Below, piece after piece: positions 1 to 6,377 of a stretch of DNA of 19,021 nt. Source of the DNA: Victivallales bacterium (lineage in GTDB: Bacteria; Verrucomicrobiota; Lentisphaeria; Oligosphaerales; Lenti-02); contig JABGQJ010000062.1 of NCBI GenBank assembly GCA_018648945.1, positions 1-19,021 of the forward strand, read 5' to 3'. Under the pieces are notes generated by a model that saw nothing but the letters and a program-made list of their open reading frames with translations, was not told where the DNA came from and searched no databases. Each line of letters opens with the position of its first letter. Within the stretch, counting starts at the first letter, position 1. The translations under genes were made by a program, and so were the position numbers.

Positions 1-964
1 CCTCCATGATCTCCTCCACATGCCGCCGGATTGCCTGCTTGTCGTTGCTGGGCAGGATGTGGGTATTGCAGACGCCACCGACGAAGCGCAGCTTGCCCCA
101 ATACTTGGGCAGCAATTCGTGCACGAGCAGACCTGCCGAGTGTTCCACTGGGTTGATCCCATCGAAGCCGGCCTCCACGACCAGGTCCAGGAGCGGAGCA
201 AGGTTGCCGTCGCAATGCAGGAAGACCCAGCGGGCGCCAGCGGCCTTGAGTTCGGCGACGATCCGCTTGTAGACTGGCAGGAACACCCTCTCGAAGGTCT
301 TGGGCGAGAACATGGGGTTGCGCAGATTGCACATGTCGTCGAACACCCACACGCCAAACTCCTTCGCCTTGGGAACCCGGCGTAGCGATTCGAGCCCGAT
401 GCCCAACAGATGGCTCCCCACCTTCTCGGCCAGGGCACAGGCAAAGGGCTCGTCCGCCGCCATGTCCATCAGGAACGCCGTTTCGCCTCGGAAGTAGGCC
501 GTCCGCAGGAACACACCACCGATCTTCACGAACAACGCCCGGCCCTGCGCCACATGCGACTCCGCCGCCGCCACGAGCCCTGGATACCGGGAGTCCAGGC
601 CCGCCGGATCGAACTCGATGCCGTCCAAGTCGCCCTTCTGTTCCAGCACCTGCTCCACTGGTTCAGAGAAGAACGTGCCCGGCTGCGTGCGGATCACGCG
701 CCCCCAGCCATCATTCCTCAGGACAAAGTCACCGTCCTGCCCGACGATCCCCTTCTGCGTGGCGAAGAGCTCCTCGCTGGCCACCGGGACCGCCAAGTCC
801 ACCCCGTAGAACGCATGCGGATCGCCATCAGGCGTCCCCCTCTCCTGCCGCCAACGGGCGGTGAACTCATTCCAGAAGCCATCGTACACCGGCAGGCGCT
901 TCGGTCGCCGGAACTCCAACGCATCTCGCACGGTACACACGGAATCGCTCACACACTGAGCCAT
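1..964 (-). CDS. Uroporphyrinogen decarboxylase (URO-D) superfamily protein, 3' end cut by the window edge
   Basis: This reading frame is open from ATG at 964 to the left edge, so about 321 N-terminal residues are visible and the C-terminus is missing. The start has an AGGAG about 10 bases upstream. Family features: an N-terminal RRPKRLPVYDGFW segment, then FSPKTFERVFLPVYKRIV, FLHCDGN (His250-Cys-Asp-Gly) and FDGINPVEH. Near the edge lies GGVCNTHILPSND followed by a conserved helix. These match URO-D-fold proteins of unknown role that are abundant in Lentisphaerota-like genomes, rather than HemE, whose N-terminal arginine and aspartate signature is absent. MtaA-type corrinoid methyltransferases carry an H-x-C zinc motif; here the third position is Asp, which argues against that activity. 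The gene is divergent from the LamG/GH99 gene. The family is fairly sure; the reaction is unknown. Confidence 0.85.
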   Translation of the reverse strand, partial: MAQCVSDSVCTVRDALEFRRPKRLPVYDGFWNEFTARWRQERGTPDGDPHAFYGVDLAVPVASEELFATQKGIVGQDGDFVLRNDGWGRVIRTQPGTFFSEPVEQVLEQKGDLDGIEFDPAGLDSRYPGLVAAAESHVAQGRALFVKIGGVFLRTAYFRGETAFLMDMAADEPFACALAEKVGSHLLGIGLESLRRVPKAKEFGVWVFDDMCNLRNPMFSPKTFERVFLPVYKRIVAELKAAGARWVFLHCDGNLAPLLDLVVEAGFDGINPVEHSAGLLVHELLPKYWGKLRFVGGVCNTHILPSNDKQAIRRHVEEIME

Positions 965-1078
965 GGCATTGCTCCTGGGTCGGTTCTCAGTCAGGCGCCC
1001 CAATGTACTCCGCCGACCTCGGCCTGCATATTTGTGCTAGCAGACAGGGCAGAGGGCGACGAGGGCGGCAGATGGCAC

Positions 1079-1084
1079 TACAAT
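1079..1084 (+). promoter_or_regulatory. Possible -10 box (TACAAT) for the LamG/GH99 gene
   Basis: TACAAT matches the sigma-70 -10 consensus at five of six positions. It would start a transcript near 1091 with a leader of about 30 bases containing the GGAG at 1108-1111. No convincing -35 hexamer lies 16-18 bases upstream, so this is weak. Confidence 0.22.
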
Positions 1085-1119
1085 CATCCTGCAACGGCAA
1101 CGGCAATGGAGACGCGCCC

Positions 1120-3867
1120 ATGGGTATGAAGCAAACGTTCCTCCCACTCATTCTGCTCACGTCCCTCGCCTGGTCGGCACCCGGCGGCCTGGTCGCCAGA
1201 TATGGCTTTGCGGATGGTGCAGCCCTGGGCCATGACAGCCACGGCACACGGCACATGGCCTGCACGGGTGGCGCGTCCGAGCGCAGCCCGAAGGGTCCTG
1301 CAGCGGCTTTCGCTGGCGATGGTGGCATGGAGCTGGCGGCGGCCGAATGCCCGGCCTTCCGGTCGGGGTTCGGGCTGGACTTCTGGTTGCGGCTGGACGA
1401 CATGACTGGCCCCATGCTGGTGGCAGGCCGGGATGGCCAGTTTCTGCTGCGACTGGACCCATTGCAGGAGAATGGCCGACTGTCGCTCTTCATCCGAGGC
1501 GACACCTGGGAGCCCCGCCTGCGTGGCCCCCGCCTGAACAAGGGCCAATGGTACCATGTGCAAGCGGGCTGGAACGGACGCCAGATGGTCCTGCAAGTGG
1601 GCGATTCGGTGGCGCGTCAGCAGCGACGTCTGCGGATGCGACCGACGACGGCCCCCTTCCTACTCGGCAAGAAACTGGAATGGGGTTCGCCGCTCAAGGG
1701 AGCCTTGGCGGACGTGCAGGTACTCGCTCCGCCGCCGACGAGTTGGTTCAAGGCCACCCCCGTGGAACGCGTGGCGGGAGCTCGATTGAAGGTGTTCGAA
1801 GTGGACAACGCCTACCCGCGGGCAGGACGGCCGGAGACGGTCAACCTGCGACTGCGAGCGGATCAGGGCCAACCGGCAACACAGGTTATGCTGCAAACAG
1901 GACCTGGGCTGGCGCTCTCCGGGCGGGCAACGCGGCCGGTCCCGGCCCTGGGACCCAACGAGTCGGCCGAACTAACCTGGCAAGTACAGGCCAAGGCACC
2001 GGGGAACTATGCCCTGGTGCTGACCGACAAGGGGGGCGTAACCCAGCGGCGGCAGGTGCAGTTCCGCCCCAGCGTGCCGCAACGCAAGCTGGCCTATGTG
2101 CCGCCGCCGGAGCCGGTCAAGACCGAGGTCCTGGTGGGCGCCCAGATGTGCCCGCTCTGGAAGGAAGGCGCCCGGCGCGCCGTCTGGGAGCCCATCGTGC
2201 CGTGGGAGAAGCGCAAACCGCTTCTGGGCTGGTACGATGAGGGTGATCCCGAGGTGATGGACTGGGAGATCAAATGGTCGTTGGACCACGGCATCTCCTT
2301 CTTCGTCTACTGCTGGTATCGCACCAGTCAGGGCGGTCCCGTGGAGCACAAGCTCGGCCATGGCATCCACGATGGACTGTTCCGCTCGCGCTACGGCGAC
2401 CAATTCAAGTTCTCAATCATGTGGGAGAACCAGGGCAAGGGCACGTCCGGCATCTCGTCGGAAGAGGATTTCCTCCAGAATCTGCTGCCCTTCTGGATCA
2501 AAACCTACTTCAAACGCGGCAACTACCTGGTTCTCGACGGCAAACCCCTGCTCTACATCTACCGCCCCGAGTTCCTGGTCAACGACCTCGGCAGTATCGC
2601 CAAGGTCCGCCAGGCCCTGGACAAGGCCCGGGCGGCTTGTCGCGATGCGGGATTCAAGGGGCTTACCCTCCTCGGCGAGTACCGGGGGAGCAACCCAAAG
2701 CATCTCCAACTCCTGGTGGATCTGGGCATTGATTGCAGTTTCGCCTATTGCTGGCCCCTGCCCGGCAGTCCCTCCTCGGAGAAGGCGGTGGGCATGCAGG
2801 AGGAGATCCTCAAGGAGCGCAGGAAGACGAACATCCTGCCGGAGATGATCAACGTCTCCATGGGCTGGGACTCCCGTCCCTGGCACCCCTCGGCCAGCAT
2901 CTGGCGGCATACGCCCACCGACTTCGCCGAGGCCTGCAAGCGCGCTCTCAAGGCCACCAAGGAGTATCCAGAGGGCAGCCTATCCCGCCGCGTGGTGATC
3001 CTGGACAACTGGAACGAATATGGGGAGGGGCACTACTTGGCGCCCCATCGACAGTACGGCTTCGGCTACCTCGATGCCGTGCGCGAGGCCTTCGCCCCCA
3101 ACGCGCCTCGGAAACACGCGGACTTGACGCCTGCCGATGTGGGCCTGGGACCCTACGACAGCCTCTATCAGACCGCCCGGCGCGAGGACGAGCGCATCTT
3201 GCGCCTGTTGACTGCGAAGCCGCAGAAGGCCGTCCAGGAAGAGGGGCTGGTTGCCTACTGGAGCTTTGACGGTCAAGGCGACGTGGACGTGGCGGTGGAT
3301 CAGTCCGGCCATGGCTTGGGGGCGCGGCTGCGCAAGACAGCGTTGGTCCCCGGCAAGGCGGGCAGAGCCCTTGTCTGCGCTGGCGGCAGCGCCCAGACCA
3401 GCAAGAACCCGGCGCTCTTCCCGGAGCATTTGACCATCTCCTGCTGGATTCGCACCGATGAGGCAAAGCAGAGCGACCGCTGGTTCGTGAACAGCATCTA
3501 CGGTGGCACGACCGACTCGGGTTTCCGCCTGGGCATGACCGGCGGCGGGCGCCTCTGTTGGGGGGTGCCCGAGACAGAGTGGAGCCACCACCTGGCGGCC
3601 AAGGAACCTCTGCCTCTGGGGCGCTGGGTGCATGTGGCTGCCACGGCCGACAACCAAGCCATGCGCATCTACATGGACGGCAAGGAGGTGGCGAAGACCG
3701 AGCGTTCCGTCCCCGTGGGCGCGCCCTTGGGGCGCCATCTCACCCTCGGCAACTACGAGCACCAGCACCGCGCCCACTTCATCGGCTTGCTCGACGAGGT
3801 GCGGCTCTACGACCGCGTGCTCACTCCCGCCCAGATCGAGACGCTGGCCAAGCCAGCTGCCCGCTAG
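1120..3867 (+). CDS. Exported LamG - GH99-like (WbsX-type) - LamG protein
   Basis: 915 residues from ATG at 1120, chosen because GGAG sits 8 bases upstream and a signal peptide follows (MKQTFLPLILLTSLAWSAPG). An upstream in-frame ATG at 1003 would bury that signal. Domains in order: a LamG/concanavalin-like fold at about 20-207, an immunoglobulin-like linker at about 220-325, and a glycoside hydrolase family 99-like WbsX-type domain at about 337-660. A second LamG fold at about 705-910 begins VAYWSFDGQGD and ends LDEVRLYDRVLTPAQIE. The central domain has GWYDEGDPEVMDWEIKW and W631-N-E633-Y-G-E636-G, the counterpart of the GH99 WNEWxE segment that holds the catalytic acidic residues. GH99 enzymes are endo-acting on alpha-mannans; WbsX-like members are mostly uncharacterised. 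I infer an exported glycan-acting or glycan-binding protein. The substrate is unknown. Confidence 0.88.
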   Translation: MGMKQTFLPLILLTSLAWSAPGGLVARYGFADGAALGHDSHGTRHMACTGGASERSPKGPAAAFAGDGGMELAAAECPAFRSGFGLDFWLRLDDMTGPMLVAGRDGQFLLRLDPLQENGRLSLFIRGDTWEPRLRGPRLNKGQWYHVQAGWNGRQMVLQVGDSVARQQRRLRMRPTTAPFLLGKKLEWGSPLKGALADVQVLAPPPTSWFKATPVERVAGARLKVFEVDNAYPRAGRPETVNLRLRADQGQPATQVMLQTGPGLALSGRATRPVPALGPNESAELTWQVQAKAPGNYALVLTDKGGVTQRRQVQFRPSVPQRKLAYVPPPEPVKTEVLVGAQMCPLWKEGARRAVWEPIVPWEKRKPLLGWYDEGDPEVMDWEIKWSLDHGISFFVYCWYRTSQGGPVEHKLGHGIHDGLFRSRYGDQFKFSIMWENQGKGTSGISSEEDFLQNLLPFWIKTYFKRGNYLVLDGKPLLYIYRPEFLVNDLGSIAKVRQALDKARAACRDAGFKGLTLLGEYRGSNPKHLQLLVDLGIDCSFAYCWPLPGSPSSEKAVGMQEEILKERRKTNILPEMINVSMGWDSRPWHPSASIWRHTPTDFAEACKRALKATKEYPEGSLSRRVVILDNWNEYGEGHYLAPHRQYGFGYLDAVREAFAPNAPRKHADLTPADVGLGPYDSLYQTARREDERILRLLTAKPQKAVQEEGLVAYWSFDGQGDVDVAVDQSGHGLGARLRKTALVPGKAGRALVCAGGSAQTSKNPALFPEHLTISCWIRTDEAKQSDRWFVNSIYGGTTDSGFRLGMTGGGRLCWGVPETEWSHHLAAKEPLPLGRWVHVAATADNQAMRIYMDGKEVAKTERSVPVGAPLGRHLTLGNYEHQHRAHFIGLLDEVRLYDRVLTPAQIETLAKPAAR

Positions 3868-3927
3868 CGCCCAACGGCAGGGCACAGGAAGGAAGCCGCC
3901 CCAGACTGGTGACGACATCGGGAGCTC

Positions 3928-3944
3928 ATGCCTTTCCCAGGCAT
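3928..3944 (+). terminator. Hairpin terminator candidate after the LamG/GH99 gene
   Basis: A perfect 6-bp stem ATGCCT/AGGCAT with loop TTCCC lies about 60 bases past the stop at 3867. It is followed by a T-rich stretch, CTTCGGCTTTCGTTTGCTT. The stem is short and the T-run interrupted, so this is moderate evidence. Confidence 0.4.
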
Positions 3945-3957
3945 CTTCGGCTTTCGT

Positions 3958-3985
3958 TTGCTTCCGGCGCGCCGACGGCTATGTA
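3958..3985 (+). promoter_or_regulatory. Weak promoter candidate for the cysteine peptidase gene
   Basis: TTGCTT (3958-3963) and TATGTA (3980-3985) are separated by 16 bases and lie in an AT-rich island within GC-rich DNA. The predicted start near 3992 falls exactly at the beginning of the 5' hairpin at 3993-4009. Confidence 0.28.
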
Positions 3986-3992
3986 TATCTTA

Positions 3993-4009
3993 GGACGGTG
4001 GTTCCGTCC
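3993..4009 (+). other. Perfect hairpin at the predicted mRNA 5' end of the peptidase gene
   Basis: GGACGG (3993-3998) pairs with CCGTCC (4004-4009) around loop TGGTT. It lies 54 bases before the peptidase start codon and immediately after the -10 candidate. It could stabilise the transcript end, or be a dyad operator in DNA. Confidence 0.35.
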
Positions 4010-4063
4010 AGCGATTGTGGCAACCGGGAAAACACGCCTTGGGCTGAAGAACGGAGTTCCCCC

Positions 4064-4513
4064 ATGAAAATCAACATAAGTCACCGAGTGAAGCTGTTCC
4101 CCCAACCCACCGGCATGACCTGTTGGTCTGCGGCCGCCACCATGCTGTTTGGCGATCGCTCCGTGGGATCAGGGAAGGCAACTGTGGGCGCGAAGGGCGG
4201 CCTCGATTCCAGCACTTCGAACGTTCAGCTGTTCGCCAAAGCTCACGGACTGAAGATGCACCCACTTCAGTCCTTGACGACGGAAGGACTGGCCAACCGG
4301 CTCCGCCGCGGACCACTGTGGGTGGCTGGCGCCGTGCCCAAGGCGCACGCGTATGTCATCGCCGCGATGCAAGGCGACGGCACGGCCGACAAGACGTTCC
4401 TGACGCTATACGATCCGTGGCCACCCAAGATTGGGCGCATCAGGAAGAACGTCGCGTATGGCGCGTGGATGAGGAAGTACCCCTTGGGGATGGTCTACAT
4501 GCTGCAAAGGTAG
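4064..4513 (+). CDS. Small papain-fold cysteine peptidase (C70/C39-like family)
   Basis: 149 residues. The start at 4064 is preceded by GGAG at 4053-4056 with 7-base spacing. The frame stays open upstream, but the upstream stretch has no comparable start. The sequence has the AvrRpt2-like (C70) papain-fold pattern. Gln14 could form the oxyanion hole and Cys20 is the nucleophile in PTGMTCWSAAATML. His95 lies in KAHAYVIAA and Asp117 in LYDPWPP. No signal peptide or membrane segment is visible and the protein is nearly all catalytic domain, so it looks cytoplasmic unless exported by an unrecognised route. An N-terminal HRVKLFPQ segment precedes the catalytic Gln. No inhibitor, immunity or transporter gene is adjacent; its neighbours are the LamG/GH99 gene and the convergent isomerase. 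Biological target unknown. Confidence 0.78.
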   Translation: MKINISHRVKLFPQPTGMTCWSAAATMLFGDRSVGSGKATVGAKGGLDSSTSNVQLFAKAHGLKMHPLQSLTTEGLANRLRRGPLWVAGAVPKAHAYVIAAMQGDGTADKTFLTLYDPWPPKIGRIRKNVAYGAWMRKYPLGMVYMLQR

Positions 4514-4561
4514 GCGGGGAGGACCAGAGAGACGCCGCGCAGGCGGTGGACAGGCATGGAC

Positions 4562-4577
4562 GGGACCGGACAGTCCC
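4562..4577. terminator. Weak hairpin between convergent peptidase and isomerase genes
   Basis: GGGAC (4562-4566) pairs with GTCCC (4573-4577) around a 6-base loop. It lies about 50 bases past the peptidase stop and 25 bases past the isomerase stop. There is no T-run on either side, so evidence is weak. Confidence 0.22.
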
Positions 4578-4579
4578 AG

Positions 4580-4615
4580 CCCATTCCGCGTTCTCACTTC
4601 CTCATTCTGCACTTC
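4580..4615 (-). repeat. Degenerate heptamer (GAANNNN) array at the isomerase 3' end
   Basis: Read on the minus strand, the units are GAAGTGC, (A) GAATGAG, GAAGTGA, GAACGCG and GAATGGG: five heptamers sharing GAA with one single-base slip. The first units lie inside the isomerase reading frame, and the second supplies its TGA stop. Similar units lie upstream of the same gene at 6092-6119. This resembles the short tandem heptamer repeats known from cyanobacterial intergenic regions; assignment to any named repeat family is inference. Confidence 0.5.
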
Positions 4616-6059
4616 CCACAACCACCGACTCGATACCGAGGCAGTCGGCAACCTTGGCGATGGTCGCCGCGTGGTGGCCAATCCCGAGGGCGAAGTGGTG
4701 GGTGGGACCTTCGGCAACCCAACGCTTGAGGAAGGTGCGCACATCGGGTTTGAAGCGGCCATGGGTGTTGGTGTTGCCCGTGGGCGGAATCGGCCAGCGC
4801 ACGGACTCCCCCTCGGCCAAAACGAACTTGAAGGTGCCGTCGGCTTTCACCCCGATGCTGAGCATGGTGATCGGGCCCTCCTTGATCTGGAATTCCACGC
4901 TCGCGCCGGACCCGGGCTTACCGTGGTACTTGGCCAGACTGCGCAGGACGGGCTTGCCATCGGCAATGTTCAGGTGGTGCGGTCCGTCATGACCGACGAG
5001 CACTGAGTCTCGTTCGAAGTCGATGGGATGGAACTCGGCGAAGCTACCGCCGATGTCGAGACGGTCCATGATCAGCATGGCCAGACAGGTCTTGATGTCG
5101 AACTCGCCGCACATGGGGAACCCCGCCGCGCAGAGCAGGGAGTTGCCGACGATGAGATTGGTCACCACCCGGCGCATTTCGCTGCCGGCCTCGGCCTCGT
5201 AGTAGTAGGCCAGGCCATCCAGGCGCTTCTCGTCGACGAACCGGTCCAGGGCCAGCGCAACCCGGGCGGCCATGGTCAAGTCCTCGTCGGTGAGACGGCT
5301 GGTGAGGGGATCGCTGACCGGATCGGGGGTATCGAAGAAGTCGAGGATCTCGCGCTTCTTGGCTTTGGTGACCGCCGGGTCGATCTCGCGGTAGGCGCGG
5401 GCGATGTCGTCCGGCTCGCACTGCACCACATGGCAACCGAAGGCCGCCGTCACGGCGGTGGGATCGGTATGCATGTCCAGCATGGCTTCGAGCACATGGC
5501 CCATGTGCCCGATGCGGGCCCGGCGGAGATCGTGCAGGACCTTCGCGATGGCGCACCACTCCGCCAACTCGGCCTCGGCGGCAGAGTCGTCGTAGAGCGT
5601 GCCGAGGATGAGTGGGGGAGCGGGGCGGCCCATGCGAATGGCGACACCGGTGAATTCCGGCACGCTGCACAGGTCGTCGTTGCAGAGCTGCATGTAGGTA
5701 CTGCCATTGGGATAGTCCATGGCGGCCAACGGCTGCAGAGCGACCAACACGATGGGCAGATCCAGAGCCCGGGCCAGAATCCCGAAGGTGGAGCTGGTCG
5801 CATAGGTGACCATATCGACAAAGAGCACTTCCAGATCGGCAGCCTGGATCCTGGGAAGCGCGGTGTAGGCGGCTTCGGCCTGGTCCACCATGCCGAAATC
5901 GGCCACCTCGACACCGTTCCCCTCGATGCGCTGCTTGAGCACATCGGCCTTGCCCATCAGTTCGTCGAGCAGTCCAGGAAACTGGTCCCAGTAGACATGA
6001 TGGCCAACGGACAAGAGACCGACGCGCGCGGTCAGGGGCTTCCTGCGTTCCAGTCGCAT
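4602..6059 (-). CDS. L-fucose/L-arabinose isomerase-family sugar isomerase
   Basis: 485 residues, close to the roughly 500 of bacterial L-arabinose isomerase. The start at 6059 has AAGGAA 8 bases upstream. The N-terminal substrate-binding region begins ARVGLLSVGHHVYWDQFPG. The central to C-terminal part has YYYEAEAGSE, MCGEFDIKTCLAMLIMD (Glu319), LVGHDGPHH (His357), EGPITML and GPTHHFALGIGHH. The THH at 454-455 corresponds to the AraA segment carrying the metal-binding histidine (AHHTV in E. coli). Members interconvert aldoses and ketoses using Mn2+ in the cytoplasm. Which sugar is used cannot be read from sequence. The gene follows rpsU, beyond a terminator, with no strong promoter of its own, so read-through or a weak start inside the heptamer array is possible. 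Family call firm; specificity open. Confidence 0.85.
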   Translation of the reverse strand: MRLERRKPLTARVGLLSVGHHVYWDQFPGLLDELMGKADVLKQRIEGNGVEVADFGMVDQAEAAYTALPRIQAADLEVLFVDMVTYATSSTFGILARALDLPIVLVALQPLAAMDYPNGSTYMQLCNDDLCSVPEFTGVAIRMGRPAPPLILGTLYDDSAAEAELAEWCAIAKVLHDLRRARIGHMGHVLEAMLDMHTDPTAVTAAFGCHVVQCEPDDIARAYREIDPAVTKAKKREILDFFDTPDPVSDPLTSRLTDEDLTMAARVALALDRFVDEKRLDGLAYYYEAEAGSEMRRVVTNLIVGNSLLCAAGFPMCGEFDIKTCLAMLIMDRLDIGGSFAEFHPIDFERDSVLVGHDGPHHLNIADGKPVLRSLAKYHGKPGSGASVEFQIKEGPITMLSIGVKADGTFKFVLAEGESVRWPIPPTGNTNTHGRFKPDVRTFLKRWVAEGPTHHFALGIGHHAATIAKVADCLGIESVVVGSAE

Positions 6060-6091
6060 GGGCGCAGTTCCTTATGTGCTCTCTGGTTTCG

Positions 6092-6119
6092 GAAGGGGGA
6101 AGTGGGGAACGGAAAACGG
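6092..6119 (+). repeat. Degenerate heptamer (GAANNNN) array upstream of the isomerase
   Basis: Units GAAGGGG, GAAGTGG, GGAACGG and AAAACGG run at 7-base period on the plus strand. They sit between the rpsU terminator and the isomerase start, in inverted orientation to the array at 4580-4615. The last unit merges with one arm of the terminator stem at 6115-6146. Confidence 0.42.
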
Positions 6120-6146
6120 GACGACCACCTGAGTGATCGTCCCGTT
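6115..6146 (-). terminator. Rho-independent terminator after rpsU
   Basis: AACGGGACGA (6115-6124) and TCGTCCCGTT (6137-6146) form a perfect 10-bp stem. The loop can add CAC/GTG pairs around CTGA past one mismatch. Read on the minus strand it starts about 30 bases after the rpsU stop and ends in GTTTTCC. This is the strongest terminator in the window. Confidence 0.75.
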
Positions 6147-6176
6147 GCGTACGTCTATCAAGACGATGGGGAAAGG

Positions 6177-6335
6177 CTAGCGGCGTCTCGTCTTCCGGCG
6201 CTTCGCCTCGCTCGGCTTCTCGTAGTGCCGACGATTGCGCAGTTCCTTCATCGTGCCTTCTTTGTCCAGCTTCTTCTTCAGCCGGCGCAATGCCCGGTCA
6301 ACAGGTTCACCTTTGCGGCTACGTATTTCCGTCAT
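6177..6335 (-). CDS. rpsU: 30S ribosomal protein bS21
   Basis: 52 residues, beginning MTEIRSRKGEPVDRALRR, with a charged helix LKKKLDKEGTMKELRNRRHY and a very basic C-terminal tail EAKRRKTRRR. Length, composition and the RRxxYEKPSEAKRRK pattern are those of bS21, the small-subunit protein near the mRNA exit and anti-Shine-Dalgarno helix, which assists translation initiation. The start is set by AAAGGGGGTG 9 bases upstream, an SD with G in place of the central A. The gene begins 42 bases after the sigma-factor stop on the same strand, probably as one transcript, and is closed by the hairpin at 6115-6146. dnaG, which lies between rpsU and rpoD in the enterobacterial macromolecular synthesis operon, is absent here. 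Confidence 0.9.
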   Translation of the reverse strand: MTEIRSRKGEPVDRALRRLKKKLDKEGTMKELRNRRHYEKPSEAKRRKTRRR

Positions 6336-6377
6336 GTATGTGTTCACCCCCTTTGCGGGTCGGTTGCGCTCAAGCTC

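Noticed and set aside
1012..1023. Short palindrome GCCGACCTCGGC between the divergent URO-D-like and LamG/GH99 genes
   Set aside because: Arms of only 5 bp in GC-rich sequence and no promoter correctly placed around it.
1003..1119. N-terminal extension of the LamG/GH99 gene to ATG 1003
   Set aside because: It would place 39 unrelated residues before a clear signal peptide; the ribosome site is at 1108-1111.
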